Shown here: positions 9,136 to 17,252 of the stretch, in pieces
How the letters are laid out: each line of letters opens with the position of its first letter
Numbering within the stretch: position 1 is the first letter of the stretch
DNA from: Aalborgiella sp043775055
GTDB taxonomy: Bacteria; Pseudomonadota; Gammaproteobacteria; Burkholderiales; Burkholderiaceae_C
Direction of reading: 5' to 3'
Length of the DNA stretch: 17,615 bases
Assembly (NCBI GenBank): GCA_043775055.1
Contig: JAYVSU010000064.1
Coordinates: 1 to 17,615, forward strand
Notes under the pieces: model-generated
Told to the model about the DNA's origin: nothing
Databases searched by the model: none
Seen by the model: the letters and a program-made list of their open reading frames with translations, nothing else
Translations under genes and position numbers: made by a program

Positions 9136-10266
9136 TCAAAAGCGCGATTTTGGCCACAAGACCCATAACCTCAGCGGTTGCTTGATCTTGTTGGCAAGTT
9201 CTCCCGCCTCTGCGCCCCACCCTGCAAAATAATCTGCACGCACAGCTCCTAAAATGGCACTGCCTGTGTCTTGCGCAAACACCAATTTCTGTAAACGTAT
9301 CACTCCTTCACTGGCCAGCCAAAGCGGTGCGCCATAGGGAATGCTTGCACGGTCGACTGCAATTGAACGCCCTGGCGTAAGTGCGACACCTTGCGCGCCT
9401 TTAGGGCCCGTTTGCACATCAGGCAAGACCTCTTCACGAAAAAACACCACGCGCGGATTGCTCCACAACAATTCGTTCACGCGCAGCGGATTTTGAGCAA
9501 CCCAACTTTTAATACCCGACCAAGAAACATCTCGGGTACCGCCTTGATTCAGCAACCAACTTCCAACACTTTTATAAGCCTGCTCATTGGTGGCAGCAAA
9601 GGCCAAACGCACGGTGCGACGCGTACCATCTGCCTCCAACATATTCACGCGCCCTGAACCTTGAATGTGCAGAATCAGTGCATCAATAGGATCGGCCACA
9701 TAGGCCAATTCCAAACCACGAAGCTGCGCTTTAACTTGCGGCACTGTATCTATTTCTTGACGCGTGTACCAAGGACTTTTCGAACTTAAAGTAATGGGTG
9801 GACGATATAAGGGCACCGAAAACCCAGGACGCGGCGTACGTGAGGCCATCAAAACCGGCTCGTAATAAGATGTCAACAAACCCTCTTGTTGACCCTGCAA
9901 GGTTTCAATGCGATAAGGTTGCAATTTTTGCATCATCCAAGCGCGTTGCTCTGATGAACTTGCAATACTCAAACTCCTTACCTCACCGCATAGAGCAACC
10001 AAAGCTGTCGCCGGCTTTTCACAACTTTTTAGCCAAGCAGCCCAAGCATCATGCAGACTTTGTACATCATTTATCCAACCAGGCAATTCCCGCCACCTTA
10101 CGGGAACCCAACGGCTTTTAGTTTGAAGAATACTGTCCGGCAAAGGGTCGTTGTCATCTATGGCTGATGCACTGGCTTTTACTTCGTCTATCGGATGGGT
10201 ACTGACACAAGCGGCCAACACCCCTACAATCAAAACTTCTAAGAATAATTGTAGGAAACGTTTCAT
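9136..10266 (-). CDS. mltA: Membrane-bound lytic murein transglycosylase A
   Basis: Outer-membrane lipoprotein that cleaves peptidoglycan glycan strands to 1,6-anhydro-muropeptides. The protein has 376 residues, close to the E. coli length. It begins with a lipoprotein signal MKRFLQLFLEVLIVGVLAAC; the lipobox LAAC puts the lipidated cysteine at residue 20, and Val at +2 favours outer-membrane sorting. An acidic Glu at position 10 in the hydrophobic core is unusual. The MltA domain shows TSYYEPVL, and the C-terminal 3D domain shows GRSIAVD and AQDTGSAI with the catalytic Asp near 333, followed by RADYFAGWG. The frame is open upstream to 10413 but that stretch is antisense to a small gene and is not signal-like, so the ATG at 10266 is preferred. 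It lies downstream of yhdP and the amidase gene on the same strand. Confidence 0.95.
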   Translation of the reverse strand: MKRFLQLFLEVLIVGVLAACVSTHPIDEVKASASAIDDNDPLPDSILQTKSRWVPVRWRELPGWINDVQSLHDAWAAWLKSCEKPATALVALCGEVRSLSIASSSEQRAWMMQKLQPYRIETLQGQQEGLLTSYYEPVLMASRTPRPGFSVPLYRPPITLSSKSPWYTRQEIDTVPQVKAQLRGLELAYVADPIDALILHIQGSGRVNMLEADGTRRTVRLAFAATNEQAYKSVGSWLLNQGGTRDVSWSGIKSWVAQNPLRVNELLWSNPRVVFFREEVLPDVQTGPKGAQGVALTPGRSIAVDRASIPYGAPLWLASEGVIRLQKLVFAQDTGSAILGAVRADYFAGWGAEAGELANKIKQPLRLWVLWPKSRF

Positions 10267-10423
10267 GGTGTTGCTCTTACTCGAAGCGTTTGGTGCGCTG
10301 CTTGTCTTGGTTTTGATCGTTTGGTGGACCATGTTTTCTGGCAGGAAAAATGGTGAACCCGTGCTGAGTCCCACAGAATCTGACGCTTCAAAAAAAGTTG
10401 ATTCGACGGACATTCACTCATAA
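10265..10423 (+). CDS. Small single-pass membrane protein, unknown function
   Basis: Fifty-two residues starting MVLLLLEAFGALLVLVLIVW, then WTMFSGRKNG and a hydrophilic Ser/Glu/Lys tail. The hydrophobic helix (about 2-24) is followed by Arg-Lys, suggesting that the tail is cytoplasmic. Support for a real gene: AGGA lies 8 bases before the ATG; the ORF fits the whole gap between mltA and the amidase gene; hydrophobic then charged layout is protein-like. Its ATG and the mltA ATG share one CATG (10264-10267) on opposite strands, and its stop overlaps the end of the amidase gene by 6 bases. I recall similar short proteins with a WWTMFSGR-like motif in Burkholderiales, but cannot verify this here. 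Function is unknown; a role beside the envelope genes is possible. Confidence 0.65.
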   Translation: MVLLLLEAFGALLVLVLIVWWTMFSGRKNGEPVLSPTESDASKKVDSTDIHS

Positions 10424-11245
10424 CACACGATGCTGTAGTGCCGGCAATTGGCTGCGTACGCGCTGTAAGTGGCTAGCGTCTAACTCTGCCAGGACGACGC
10501 CCTCACCTTCTGCCAATAAACCCAAAATTTGTCCCCAAGGTTCAATAATCATACTGTGCCCCCAAGTTCGTCGCCCAGTAGGATGTGTACCACCTTGCGC
10601 TGGTGCAATCACGTAGGCTAAGTTTTCAATGGCTCGGGCTCGCAATAGCACCTCCCAGTGCGCTTGCCCTGTGGTGTAGGTGAACGCGCTCGGCACCAGC
10701 CATGCATCAGCTTGTTGTGTTCGGTACAACTCAGGGAAGCGCATGTCGTAGCAGACGCTCAGTCCAATTCGCCAGGTATGACCATCAACAGATGGCAAAT
10801 TGAATACGACAGGCTCGTTACCACGCTCCAACACATGTGATTCATCGTAACTCTCTCGGCCATTGTCAAAACGGAACAAATGAATTTTGTCATAGCGCGT
10901 GACCAGCTCACCCTTGGGTGAATAAACCAGTACGCTGTTGCGGACATGGCTTGGGTCTTGAGTGGCAAGCGGTATGGTCCCGCCGACAATCCATAAATTC
11001 AACTCACGCGCTGTTTGCGATAAAAATCGCTGCATTTTCCCAGCATCGTTGTCATCATTACCTAAAGACAGTTGTTCTGCGATAGCCAGCTTGTCAGTAT
11101 CCTTGCTACCAATCAAACAAAAATACTCAGGCAGCGCAGCCAACTCAGCGCCCATGAACGCAGCTTGTTTGAACAAACCATAGGCATGATCAAGATTGGT
11201 CTGCAAATCACTTCCGGCAACCATCTGAATAGCAGCTACTTTCAT
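10418..11245 (-). CDS. Carbon-nitrogen hydrolase (Nit1/omega-amidase type)
   Basis: Cytoplasmic nitrilase-superfamily amidase of 275 residues. The catalytic triad is visible: E40 in ALPEYF, K120 in YDKIHLF and C165 in SVCYDMRFPELYR; a second conserved Glu occurs in HWEVLLRARAIEN. The overall pattern, with RFDNGRESYDES before the cysteine and GHSMIIEPWG near the end, is that of the Nit1/YbeM branch, which hydrolyses deaminated glutathione (metabolite repair); omega-amidase is the alternative. The ATG at 11245 has a strong GAGGAG eight bases upstream. The gene starts 53 bases after the end of yhdP on the same strand and is probably cotranscribed with it. Substrate assignment is inferred from family resemblance only. 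Confidence 0.92.
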   Translation of the reverse strand: MKVAAIQMVAGSDLQTNLDHAYGLFKQAAFMGAELAALPEYFCLIGSKDTDKLAIAEQLSLGNDDNDAGKMQRFLSQTARELNLWIVGGTIPLATQDPSHVRNSVLVYSPKGELVTRYDKIHLFRFDNGRESYDESHVLERGNEPVVFNLPSVDGHTWRIGLSVCYDMRFPELYRTQQADAWLVPSAFTYTTGQAHWEVLLRARAIENLAYVIAPAQGGTHPTGRRTWGHSMIIEPWGQILGLLAEGEGVVLAELDASHLQRVRSQLPALQHRVL

Positions 11246-11298
11246 GAAAATGACTCCTCATTCTTTTCCAAAATTGACTTTTTCGACGAATTCATAGC

Positions 11299-14200
11299 TT
11301 ACTGCTTTTTGATTTCCGGCTTGGTTGACCGCGCCACTTGCGTAATTTGGGGGTCTGACCATGTGCCTTGAACGTGTAACTCTTTGGTGGCGGCTTCTAT
11401 CAAAGGTTGACGTAAAAACAATTGCGCTAAAAATGTACTCAACCCAATGGCAGGATTAATCGCCGTAGCCACCAACAAGGAGGCCATGCCTGCGTTGATT
11501 TCAGGGGCTATCAAGACCCTTAAATCCTGCGTTTCTTTCACAATATCTGACTTCCCATCCAGCAAAATAACAGCATTGACACCACTCATTTGAATATTAT
11601 TGGTTGTTGCCAAACCGCGATCAACAGCCACATCGCCATGTACAAAATCAAAAGCAAAACCTTCGCTAAAAACATCGCGAAAATCAAGCGTCAACCGCTT
11701 CATGATGGACTGCATACTTAACACACTCAAAAGCTTAGCCATGCCTGGATCGGCTTTCAAGAACTGGCCTTTTTCGATATTGACATTGAATTGCCCAGTC
11801 ATGGTGGGGTAATTCATGGACAAAGGAGAACCACGCCAAACCAATTGGCCTTCTAACTTCCCTTTGCCTCCCAAAACGACATCCTTCAAACCAAAGCGCG
11901 TGAGCAATTGGCCAGAATCTGCAATATCCAACTTGAAGTCCATACTGGTCGTACGGCGTTCAGCTGCCGTTCGTCCACTCGCATCTATACCCGATCCAGT
12001 TGACTGCGTGTCAGACCACAAACCCGTTGCCGCAAATTTAGCTTCAGGCAAGGTCACATTCAAACGATTCAGACGCCATTCTCGACCAGCCGCAAAGCCT
12101 TTGTTCGCCACTGCTGCCAAATTCACAGCGTCGATCTCAACGCGCCCAAACTTGCGGCCTTTCAACTCAAAGTCTTCTACCACCAAATCCACAGCAGGAA
12201 TACTTGTGGGTTGCTCATCCAGCAATTTTTCGACATCTTTGGCTTGCGCCTCACCTACAGACAGACGCGCTAACCGAGCATACAAACGACCCGCACCGAC
12301 TGCAGAAGCAGGTTGACGGTACTCCACATAACCGCTCAATTGGCGAGCCTCCATGTTGGCACGCCAAGTCGATCCATCATGTGAACCACCGACCACAATA
12401 TTTTCAAATTTTCGACCTTGCACAATCAATTCTTTGGCACGCAAAGCAACACTGTTGGGAACATAGTCTTGTGAAATACCAGCCACCGAAGCCGCAGCGG
12501 CAACCGCTGGTGTTTTGAGCGATGGTTTCGGTGCGTTGGTCGTGCTAGATAATGAAGTGAGCACGCTCGTCCATTGATCTACATCCAAATACGCAAAATT
12601 GATATTGGCCGCGATGCCGCTCACAGGCTCTGGGGCTGATTCTCCAGCCTCCAAACCTACGCTGATGCCGCCTTGAATCACCCGAGGCTCTCCAACGCGT
12701 AGTTCGCGTGTGATTTTGACTTCTGCCAGCTTATCTAGCGTCAGGTATATTTGGTCTTTTAATCTGACTTGGCCATCACGCTCTGGCAATATCGATTTTT
12801 CAATCAAAGAATTGTCATAGCGCAACGGCCAACTCGTTTGTGCAGGTTTGCTCATGGGCGCTGGTAAATTTAGGGCCATGCCGACTAAGGTACTCTGCAC
12901 CAACAGTTCAGACTGCCCGTGCCTGAAGCGCAACTCTGCAGAATATGGCGCACTGCCTGTGGCGTACTTGGCTAAATTGGGCAGAAAGCTCAAATCATTC
13001 GCCTGCTGCAACGCCACTGCACTTGCCGTACCCTGGCCACGAATCACCACCGCAGATGCCGTCGTGTTTGCAGCATTGACTGTCGGGGCAACGTTACCGC
13101 CGTCAAACCGAATCTCACCGCCCAGCATTTGCGCATGGGCGCCAACGATGACGAATCCTTTCTCCGTAAAATTCACGATACCTTTTGACTGCCCCAAGAG
13201 CGGCGTTGTCGGCGTGATTTGTACGTCATTACCTAAAAATGTCACATTGCCTTTGACTTGTGAGCGGTTGATGTCTGCAATCGGCAATGTCAGCTCCAGT
13301 TTGAAGTCTCCTGTGCCATTGATGGTGGACTTGGCCAACACCTCATTCATCATCTGCTTGACGGGTGATCCATTCACGTAGCCGAGCATTTCGGTCAGCG
13401 GCCCTTTACCTTGGGTATTCACGCTGACGGTGGTGAATTTAAAGTCCGGAATCAACACATTGGCTTGTGAAATAAGCACATTGGGCAACCCAGCAATCTC
13501 AACGCTCGTGCTTTTGACGCTCAAGCTGTTGCGGTCAATCACCAAATCGCCCTTCAGCTTTTGAAGTTCTGGCCACGGCAAATCCGAGGCCGCCTGTAAC
13601 TTGCGTGGTACATACGCAACTTTGGCCTTGTCCACCTTCGCCACAATTTTGAATTCGCCCAATTTGGGATTGCTCGAGGGCATGTCGCTCATGTCACCTT
13701 TGATTTTGAAGTCCACATCGTTGGAGACGCCCTGCACCACGGCTTCACGCACATAGTCCCGCGCCGGTTTGGGAATACCCGTTGGCAAATAGCGCCAGAC
13801 ACGCGAGGCATCGGCCCGCGTTAAATTCGCCTGCAAATCTAACTGGCCAGGGAATCTGTTTTTACTTATCGCTGTGCTTGGGTCACTGGTGCGCCAAGTT
13901 ATTTGTGCAAGACCTTGTGCATCAGCATTGTTGAGCATCAGGTTGGTGACTTTGACTTCAATAGCATCTTCCGCATTGGCAACGCCTTTGTTGCCTGCAT
14001 TTTTAGATGGCGACACAACCCATTGCACGTCACCCGAGAGTTGGTCAACAGGAACTACAGACTCTTCAAACACACCGGGCACATCAACCACACCTTTTTC
14101 AATGGCAAATTTGGCTTTGCCACCCAGGGCATTCACATCAAAATCCACCTTCGCACCGCGCACACCGGGGCGCCCGATATCTTCGTGCACATTGACGCCT

Positions 14201-15534
14201 TCACCTAATTTTTTCGTGCTGTGCTGCGATGCAAACTGCAAACCCGTCACCGCGCCCTTGGCCGCGAAGTTGGTCGGTGCATCCAAATTACCCTGCCAAG
14301 TGGCTGCAATAGTTTCAATCACGCCTTGCGGTGCATAACTCACCAGCTTGCCATGCGTTTCTGCACCCAAAGGCAGGCGATTGGCAATCAAGCTGATGGT
14401 GGCCAAATCCAATTTATCGGCGCGAAACTCACCTTTGCCTGCGACCAGATTCGGCACCTTCCCGGTAGGCTCCGTTTGCGAGAAAAACACATTGCCCCCT
14501 GGCCAGCGCAGTCCATCGCGGGTTTGGAACTGCAGGTTTTGGGTAGAAAACTCAAAGCCTTGCTTGATTTGCTTGCCCACCAAACGCCCCGTCATCGACT
14601 GCAGCGCCAAAGGCTCTAAGCCCGCACCCAGCGTGGCGTCAACTTGCGCCAAAGCCACGTCTGCCGAGCTGCTCACCCATGCGCCCTTGGCCACACTGGT
14701 CCAGACCCTTACCGCACCCACACCCCGGCCAAATTGGCTGCTGAATTTGACGTAGCGACTCAGTTGCGAAACGTCTACCTTGGAGAAATCAGCATAAATC
14801 TGCCCCGCCCAGTCGCGCCACTTACCTTTGTCGGTCGACAACAACGATTGTGTGAACACCCCACGCAAGGACAAACGCTCCCCCCAAGCAGCAGGCGGTG
14901 TGGCGTCTAAGCGCACCAAGTGTTTGTTAAATGGGTTGCGCGCGACAAAATCAACTTTGGTCAACTCAAGTGGCGGCGGCACACCCATAGCGCCATTGCT
15001 TTGCTCATCCACCCAGCGCACCGTGCCGTTGCGAATCACAAACTCTGGCTGCGAGAAAAACCAATCCAAAGCATCGCCCGAATTGCTGTCATTTTTTGAA
15101 AAATCCAGCCCTGCGACAAAAATCTTGCCATTTAAACTGCGCCGAATTTCCAGCTCTGGTTGGTCGATGTACAACTGCTCAAAACTCAGTTGTAACAATG
15201 AGGACGGCGAAATAGCCGCCAAAATACGCGGCAAACGCAGTGCTTCACGGCCTTGGCTATCCAAAAGCGCAATATCTTTGAACTCAAACGAGGGAATCAT
15301 GCCACTTGAGGTGGCAGTGATGGCGCCTATTCGCACCGGTACGCCTAGGGCCTTTGAGGCCTCAATTTCAAGCCTCGGGCGAAAATCGCCAATTCGGGGC
15401 ACAATCACGCCATGTAAGACTACCCAAGCAACGACGAACAAAGCCCAGCACGCCACAGCCAACCAGAGCAAAAAACGTGACACCGAGGCCGTGATTTTCC
15501 AGAATTTAAAAGAGTAAAGGGTAACTTGATTCAT
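11299..15534 (-). CDS. yhdP: YhdP family AsmA-like phospholipid transport protein
   Basis: Very large inner-membrane-anchored periplasmic protein, 1411 residues (E. coli YhdP is about 1270). One TM helix at about 21-45 is followed by a long periplasmic region of beta-rich repeats matching the TIGR02099/DUF3971 pattern. The C-terminal AsmA_2-type part includes GQLVWRGSPLSMNYPTMTG, KGQFLKADPGMAKLLSVLS and RGLATTNNIQMSG, and near the end QPLIEAATKELHVQGTW. In E. coli, YhdP with TamB and YdbH is needed to move phospholipids from the inner to the outer membrane, probably as a bridge-like hydrophobic groove. The ATG at 15534 places the TM helix normally; there is no clear Shine-Dalgarno. It is divergent from glnE and followed by the amidase gene and mltA, giving a leftward envelope-related cluster. 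Confidence 0.95.
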   Translation of the reverse strand: MNQVTLYSFKFWKITASVSRFLLWLAVACWALFVVAWVVLHGVIVPRIGDFRPRLEIEASKALGVPVRIGAITATSSGMIPSFEFKDIALLDSQGREALRLPRILAAISPSSLLQLSFEQLYIDQPELEIRRSLNGKIFVAGLDFSKNDSNSGDALDWFFSQPEFVIRNGTVRWVDEQSNGAMGVPPPLELTKVDFVARNPFNKHLVRLDATPPAAWGERLSLRGVFTQSLLSTDKGKWRDWAGQIYADFSKVDVSQLSRYVKFSSQFGRGVGAVRVWTSVAKGAWVSSSADVALAQVDATLGAGLEPLALQSMTGRLVGKQIKQGFEFSTQNLQFQTRDGLRWPGGNVFFSQTEPTGKVPNLVAGKGEFRADKLDLATISLIANRLPLGAETHGKLVSYAPQGVIETIAATWQGNLDAPTNFAAKGAVTGLQFASQHSTKKLGEGVNVHEDIGRPGVRGAKVDFDVNALGGKAKFAIEKGVVDVPGVFEESVVPVDQLSGDVQWVVSPSKNAGNKGVANAEDAIEVKVTNLMLNNADAQGLAQITWRTSDPSTAISKNRFPGQLDLQANLTRADASRVWRYLPTGIPKPARDYVREAVVQGVSNDVDFKIKGDMSDMPSSNPKLGEFKIVAKVDKAKVAYVPRKLQAASDLPWPELQKLKGDLVIDRNSLSVKSTSVEIAGLPNVLISQANVLIPDFKFTTVSVNTQGKGPLTEMLGYVNGSPVKQMMNEVLAKSTINGTGDFKLELTLPIADINRSQVKGNVTFLGNDVQITPTTPLLGQSKGIVNFTEKGFVIVGAHAQMLGGEIRFDGGNVAPTVNAANTTASAVVIRGQGTASAVALQQANDLSFLPNLAKYATGSAPYSAELRFRHGQSELLVQSTLVGMALNLPAPMSKPAQTSWPLRYDNSLIEKSILPERDGQVRLKDQIYLTLDKLAEVKITRELRVGEPRVIQGGISVGLEAGESAPEPVSGIAANINFAYLDVDQWTSVLTSLSSTTNAPKPSLKTPAVAAAASVAGISQDYVPNSVALRAKELIVQGRKFENIVVGGSHDGSTWRANMEARQLSGYVEYRQPASAVGAGRLYARLARLSVGEAQAKDVEKLLDEQPTSIPAVDLVVEDFELKGRKFGRVEIDAVNLAAVANKGFAAGREWRLNRLNVTLPEAKFAATGLWSDTQSTGSGIDASGRTAAERRTTSMDFKLDIADSGQLLTRFGLKDVVLGGKGKLEGQLVWRGSPLSMNYPTMTGQFNVNIEKGQFLKADPGMAKLLSVLSMQSIMKRLTLDFRDVFSEGFAFDFVHGDVAVDRGLATTNNIQMSGVNAVILLDGKSDIVKETQDLRVLIAPEINAGMASLLVATAINPAIGLSTFLAQLFLRQPLIEAATKELHVQGTWSDPQITQVARSTKPEIKKQ

Positions 15535-15671
15535 ACGTACAGGACAGAATTATGACGCTATGCCACCGTAAGAGTTCCGCCCATTGGGGATGATGACATG
15601 TTTTGTAACTCATTTAACCAAAAAACAAAGCCCATCTAAGCACTTATTCACGCTCTCTTTGATTCATTGTC
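15535..15671. promoter_or_regulatory. Divergent intergenic region, yhdP / glnE
   Basis: This 137-base AT-rich gap must contain promoters for yhdP (leftward) and glnE (rightward). I see no convincing -35/-10 pair, no strong ribosome site before the glnE ATG, and no notable dyad. Confidence 0.3.
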
Positions 15672-17252
15672 ATGGCTCCATCCACCGCAGATTCCACCCA
15701 TTCACGGCTGTACCAGCGCTTATCTCGTCGCTATACTGATTTTTTACCACTTCTAGCCACTGGCGAACCGCAACGCCCTGCCATGCAAAGCACCTTTGAT
15801 GCCTTGCTGGCACAAGGTTTAGATACCTCTGCTGCACTACGGGTACTGCGTCAATTGGTGCTGCACCGCCTGATTTGGTTAGATTGTGAGCAAAGCGCGC
15901 CACTAACCGTCGTCACCCGCGCTATGACTGAATTGGCCGAGTTGGCCTTGGACGCAGCCCTGCAAGCTGCTTACGATGAACTTGATGCACGCCATGGTGC
16001 GCCTATGTCCTCCACCAACTCGGGTAACACTGAGCCGCCCAATCGTGCTCAGCTGTGGGTGGTCGGCATGGGCAAACTGGGTGCGCGTGAGTTGAACGTC
16101 TCCAGCGACATTGACTTGATTTATGTCTACGACCAAGACGGTGAAACCGCCGGTAACGCCGATGGCCGTGGCCAGATCAGCAACCACGAGTATTTTTGTA
16201 AAGCCGTCAAAATCATTTATGAGCTGGTCGGCGCTACGACTGAGCACGGTTTCGTCTTTCGGGTCGACTTGATGCTGCGGCCCAACGGCAACTCTGGCCC
16301 CGCCGCCGTGTCACTGGCGGCTTTAGAAGAGTATTTACAAGTACAAGGCCGCGAATGGGAGCGCTTTGCATGGATGAAAAGCCGCGTGGTTGCGCCGTTA
16401 ACATGCATTAAAAATTCTGTAGCTAGCCAGCCTAGCTCGGCCAGCGCTTTGCGCAGCGTCGTCTTGCCCTTCGTGTTCAGAAAATACCTAGACTACAACG
16501 TTTTTGACGCGCTGCGCAACTTGCACCGCCAAATCCGCCAAGAATCCAACCGCAGAAGCGCCGGTCGGCCTGAGCGCGCCAACGACGTGAAACTCTCACG
16601 CGGTGGCATCCGCGAGATTGAATTCACCGTACAACTGCTGCAAGTGGTGCGCGGCGGCCAGTTCCCCGAGCTGCGCAAACGCCCCACCCTCGAAGCCCTG
16701 CCCTGCGTAGCCCGAGCCGGTTTGATGCCTGCAGCCACCGCCGAAGCTTTAGCCCGCGCCTACACCTTCTTGCGCCGTGTTGAGCACCGCATCCAATACC
16801 TAGACGACCAGCAGACCCACGTCCTGCCCACGCAAGACGCAGATTTGCTGTGGATTGCCCAAACCATGGGCTACGCTGATTGCTGCCTTTTTTTGAGCGA
16901 CTTGGATCAACACCGCGAGCTGGTGGCCAATGAATTTGACAAACTCTTAGGCGGCGCTGATGCGGGCAAATGGGAGTGCAAAGGCTGCCAAGGTGCAAAA
17001 TCCGCAGCGCCCGAAACGGTATCGACAGACCTGCAAGAAGTGATTGCCCACTTACCCGCTGAATTCGGCAAACGCATCTCCGCCTGGGCTACGCAGCCGC
17101 GCGTGCAAGCCCTGCGTGACGATGCCAAAACCCGCTTGATTCGCCTCGTGCAACGCACTGGAACGTGGCTGCACGAAGGCCACGTGAGCGAGCTGGCCGC
17201 GCTGCGCAGCGCCGATTTCATGGAGCCGCTGCTGCGTCGCGAAAGTTACCTC
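15672..17252 (+). CDS. glnE: Glutamine synthetase adenylyltransferase, N-terminal part
   Basis: Bifunctional enzyme that adenylylates and deadenylylates glutamine synthetase under PII control. Only about 527 of the usual 900 or more residues are present. They comprise the N-terminal adenylyl-removase nucleotidyltransferase domain, with GMGKLGARELNVSSDIDLIY (G132 onward; metal aspartates D146 and D148), and the following helical region (FVFRKYLDYNVFDALR, LSRGGIREIEFTVQLLQ, RVEHRIQYLDDQQTH). Family resemblance ends at RRESYL near 17251, after which the frame runs through unrelated antisense DNA to a TAG at 17466-17468. The C-terminal adenylyltransferase domain is missing. A short low-similarity stretch at about 16401-16440 interrupts the region between SRVVAP and ALRSVV. 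The ATG at 15672 is the only sensible start because a stop lies four codons upstream. Cause of the break: see the junction entry. Confidence 0.93.
16421..16437. repeat. Perfect palindrome in a glnE insertion
   Basis: AGCTAG (16421-16426) and CTAGCT (16432-16437) form a perfect inverted repeat around CCAGC. It lies in an AT-rich stretch (from about 16401) encoding residues that look inserted between two conserved GlnE segments. It resembles the TAGCTGCTAGC-type short palindromes I recall from Comamonadaceae genomes; that likeness is from memory. Confidence 0.5.

Noticed and set aside
10267..10413. N-terminal extension of MltA
   Set aside because: The lipoprotein signal peptide begins at the ATG at 10266; the extension is merely antisense to the small membrane gene.
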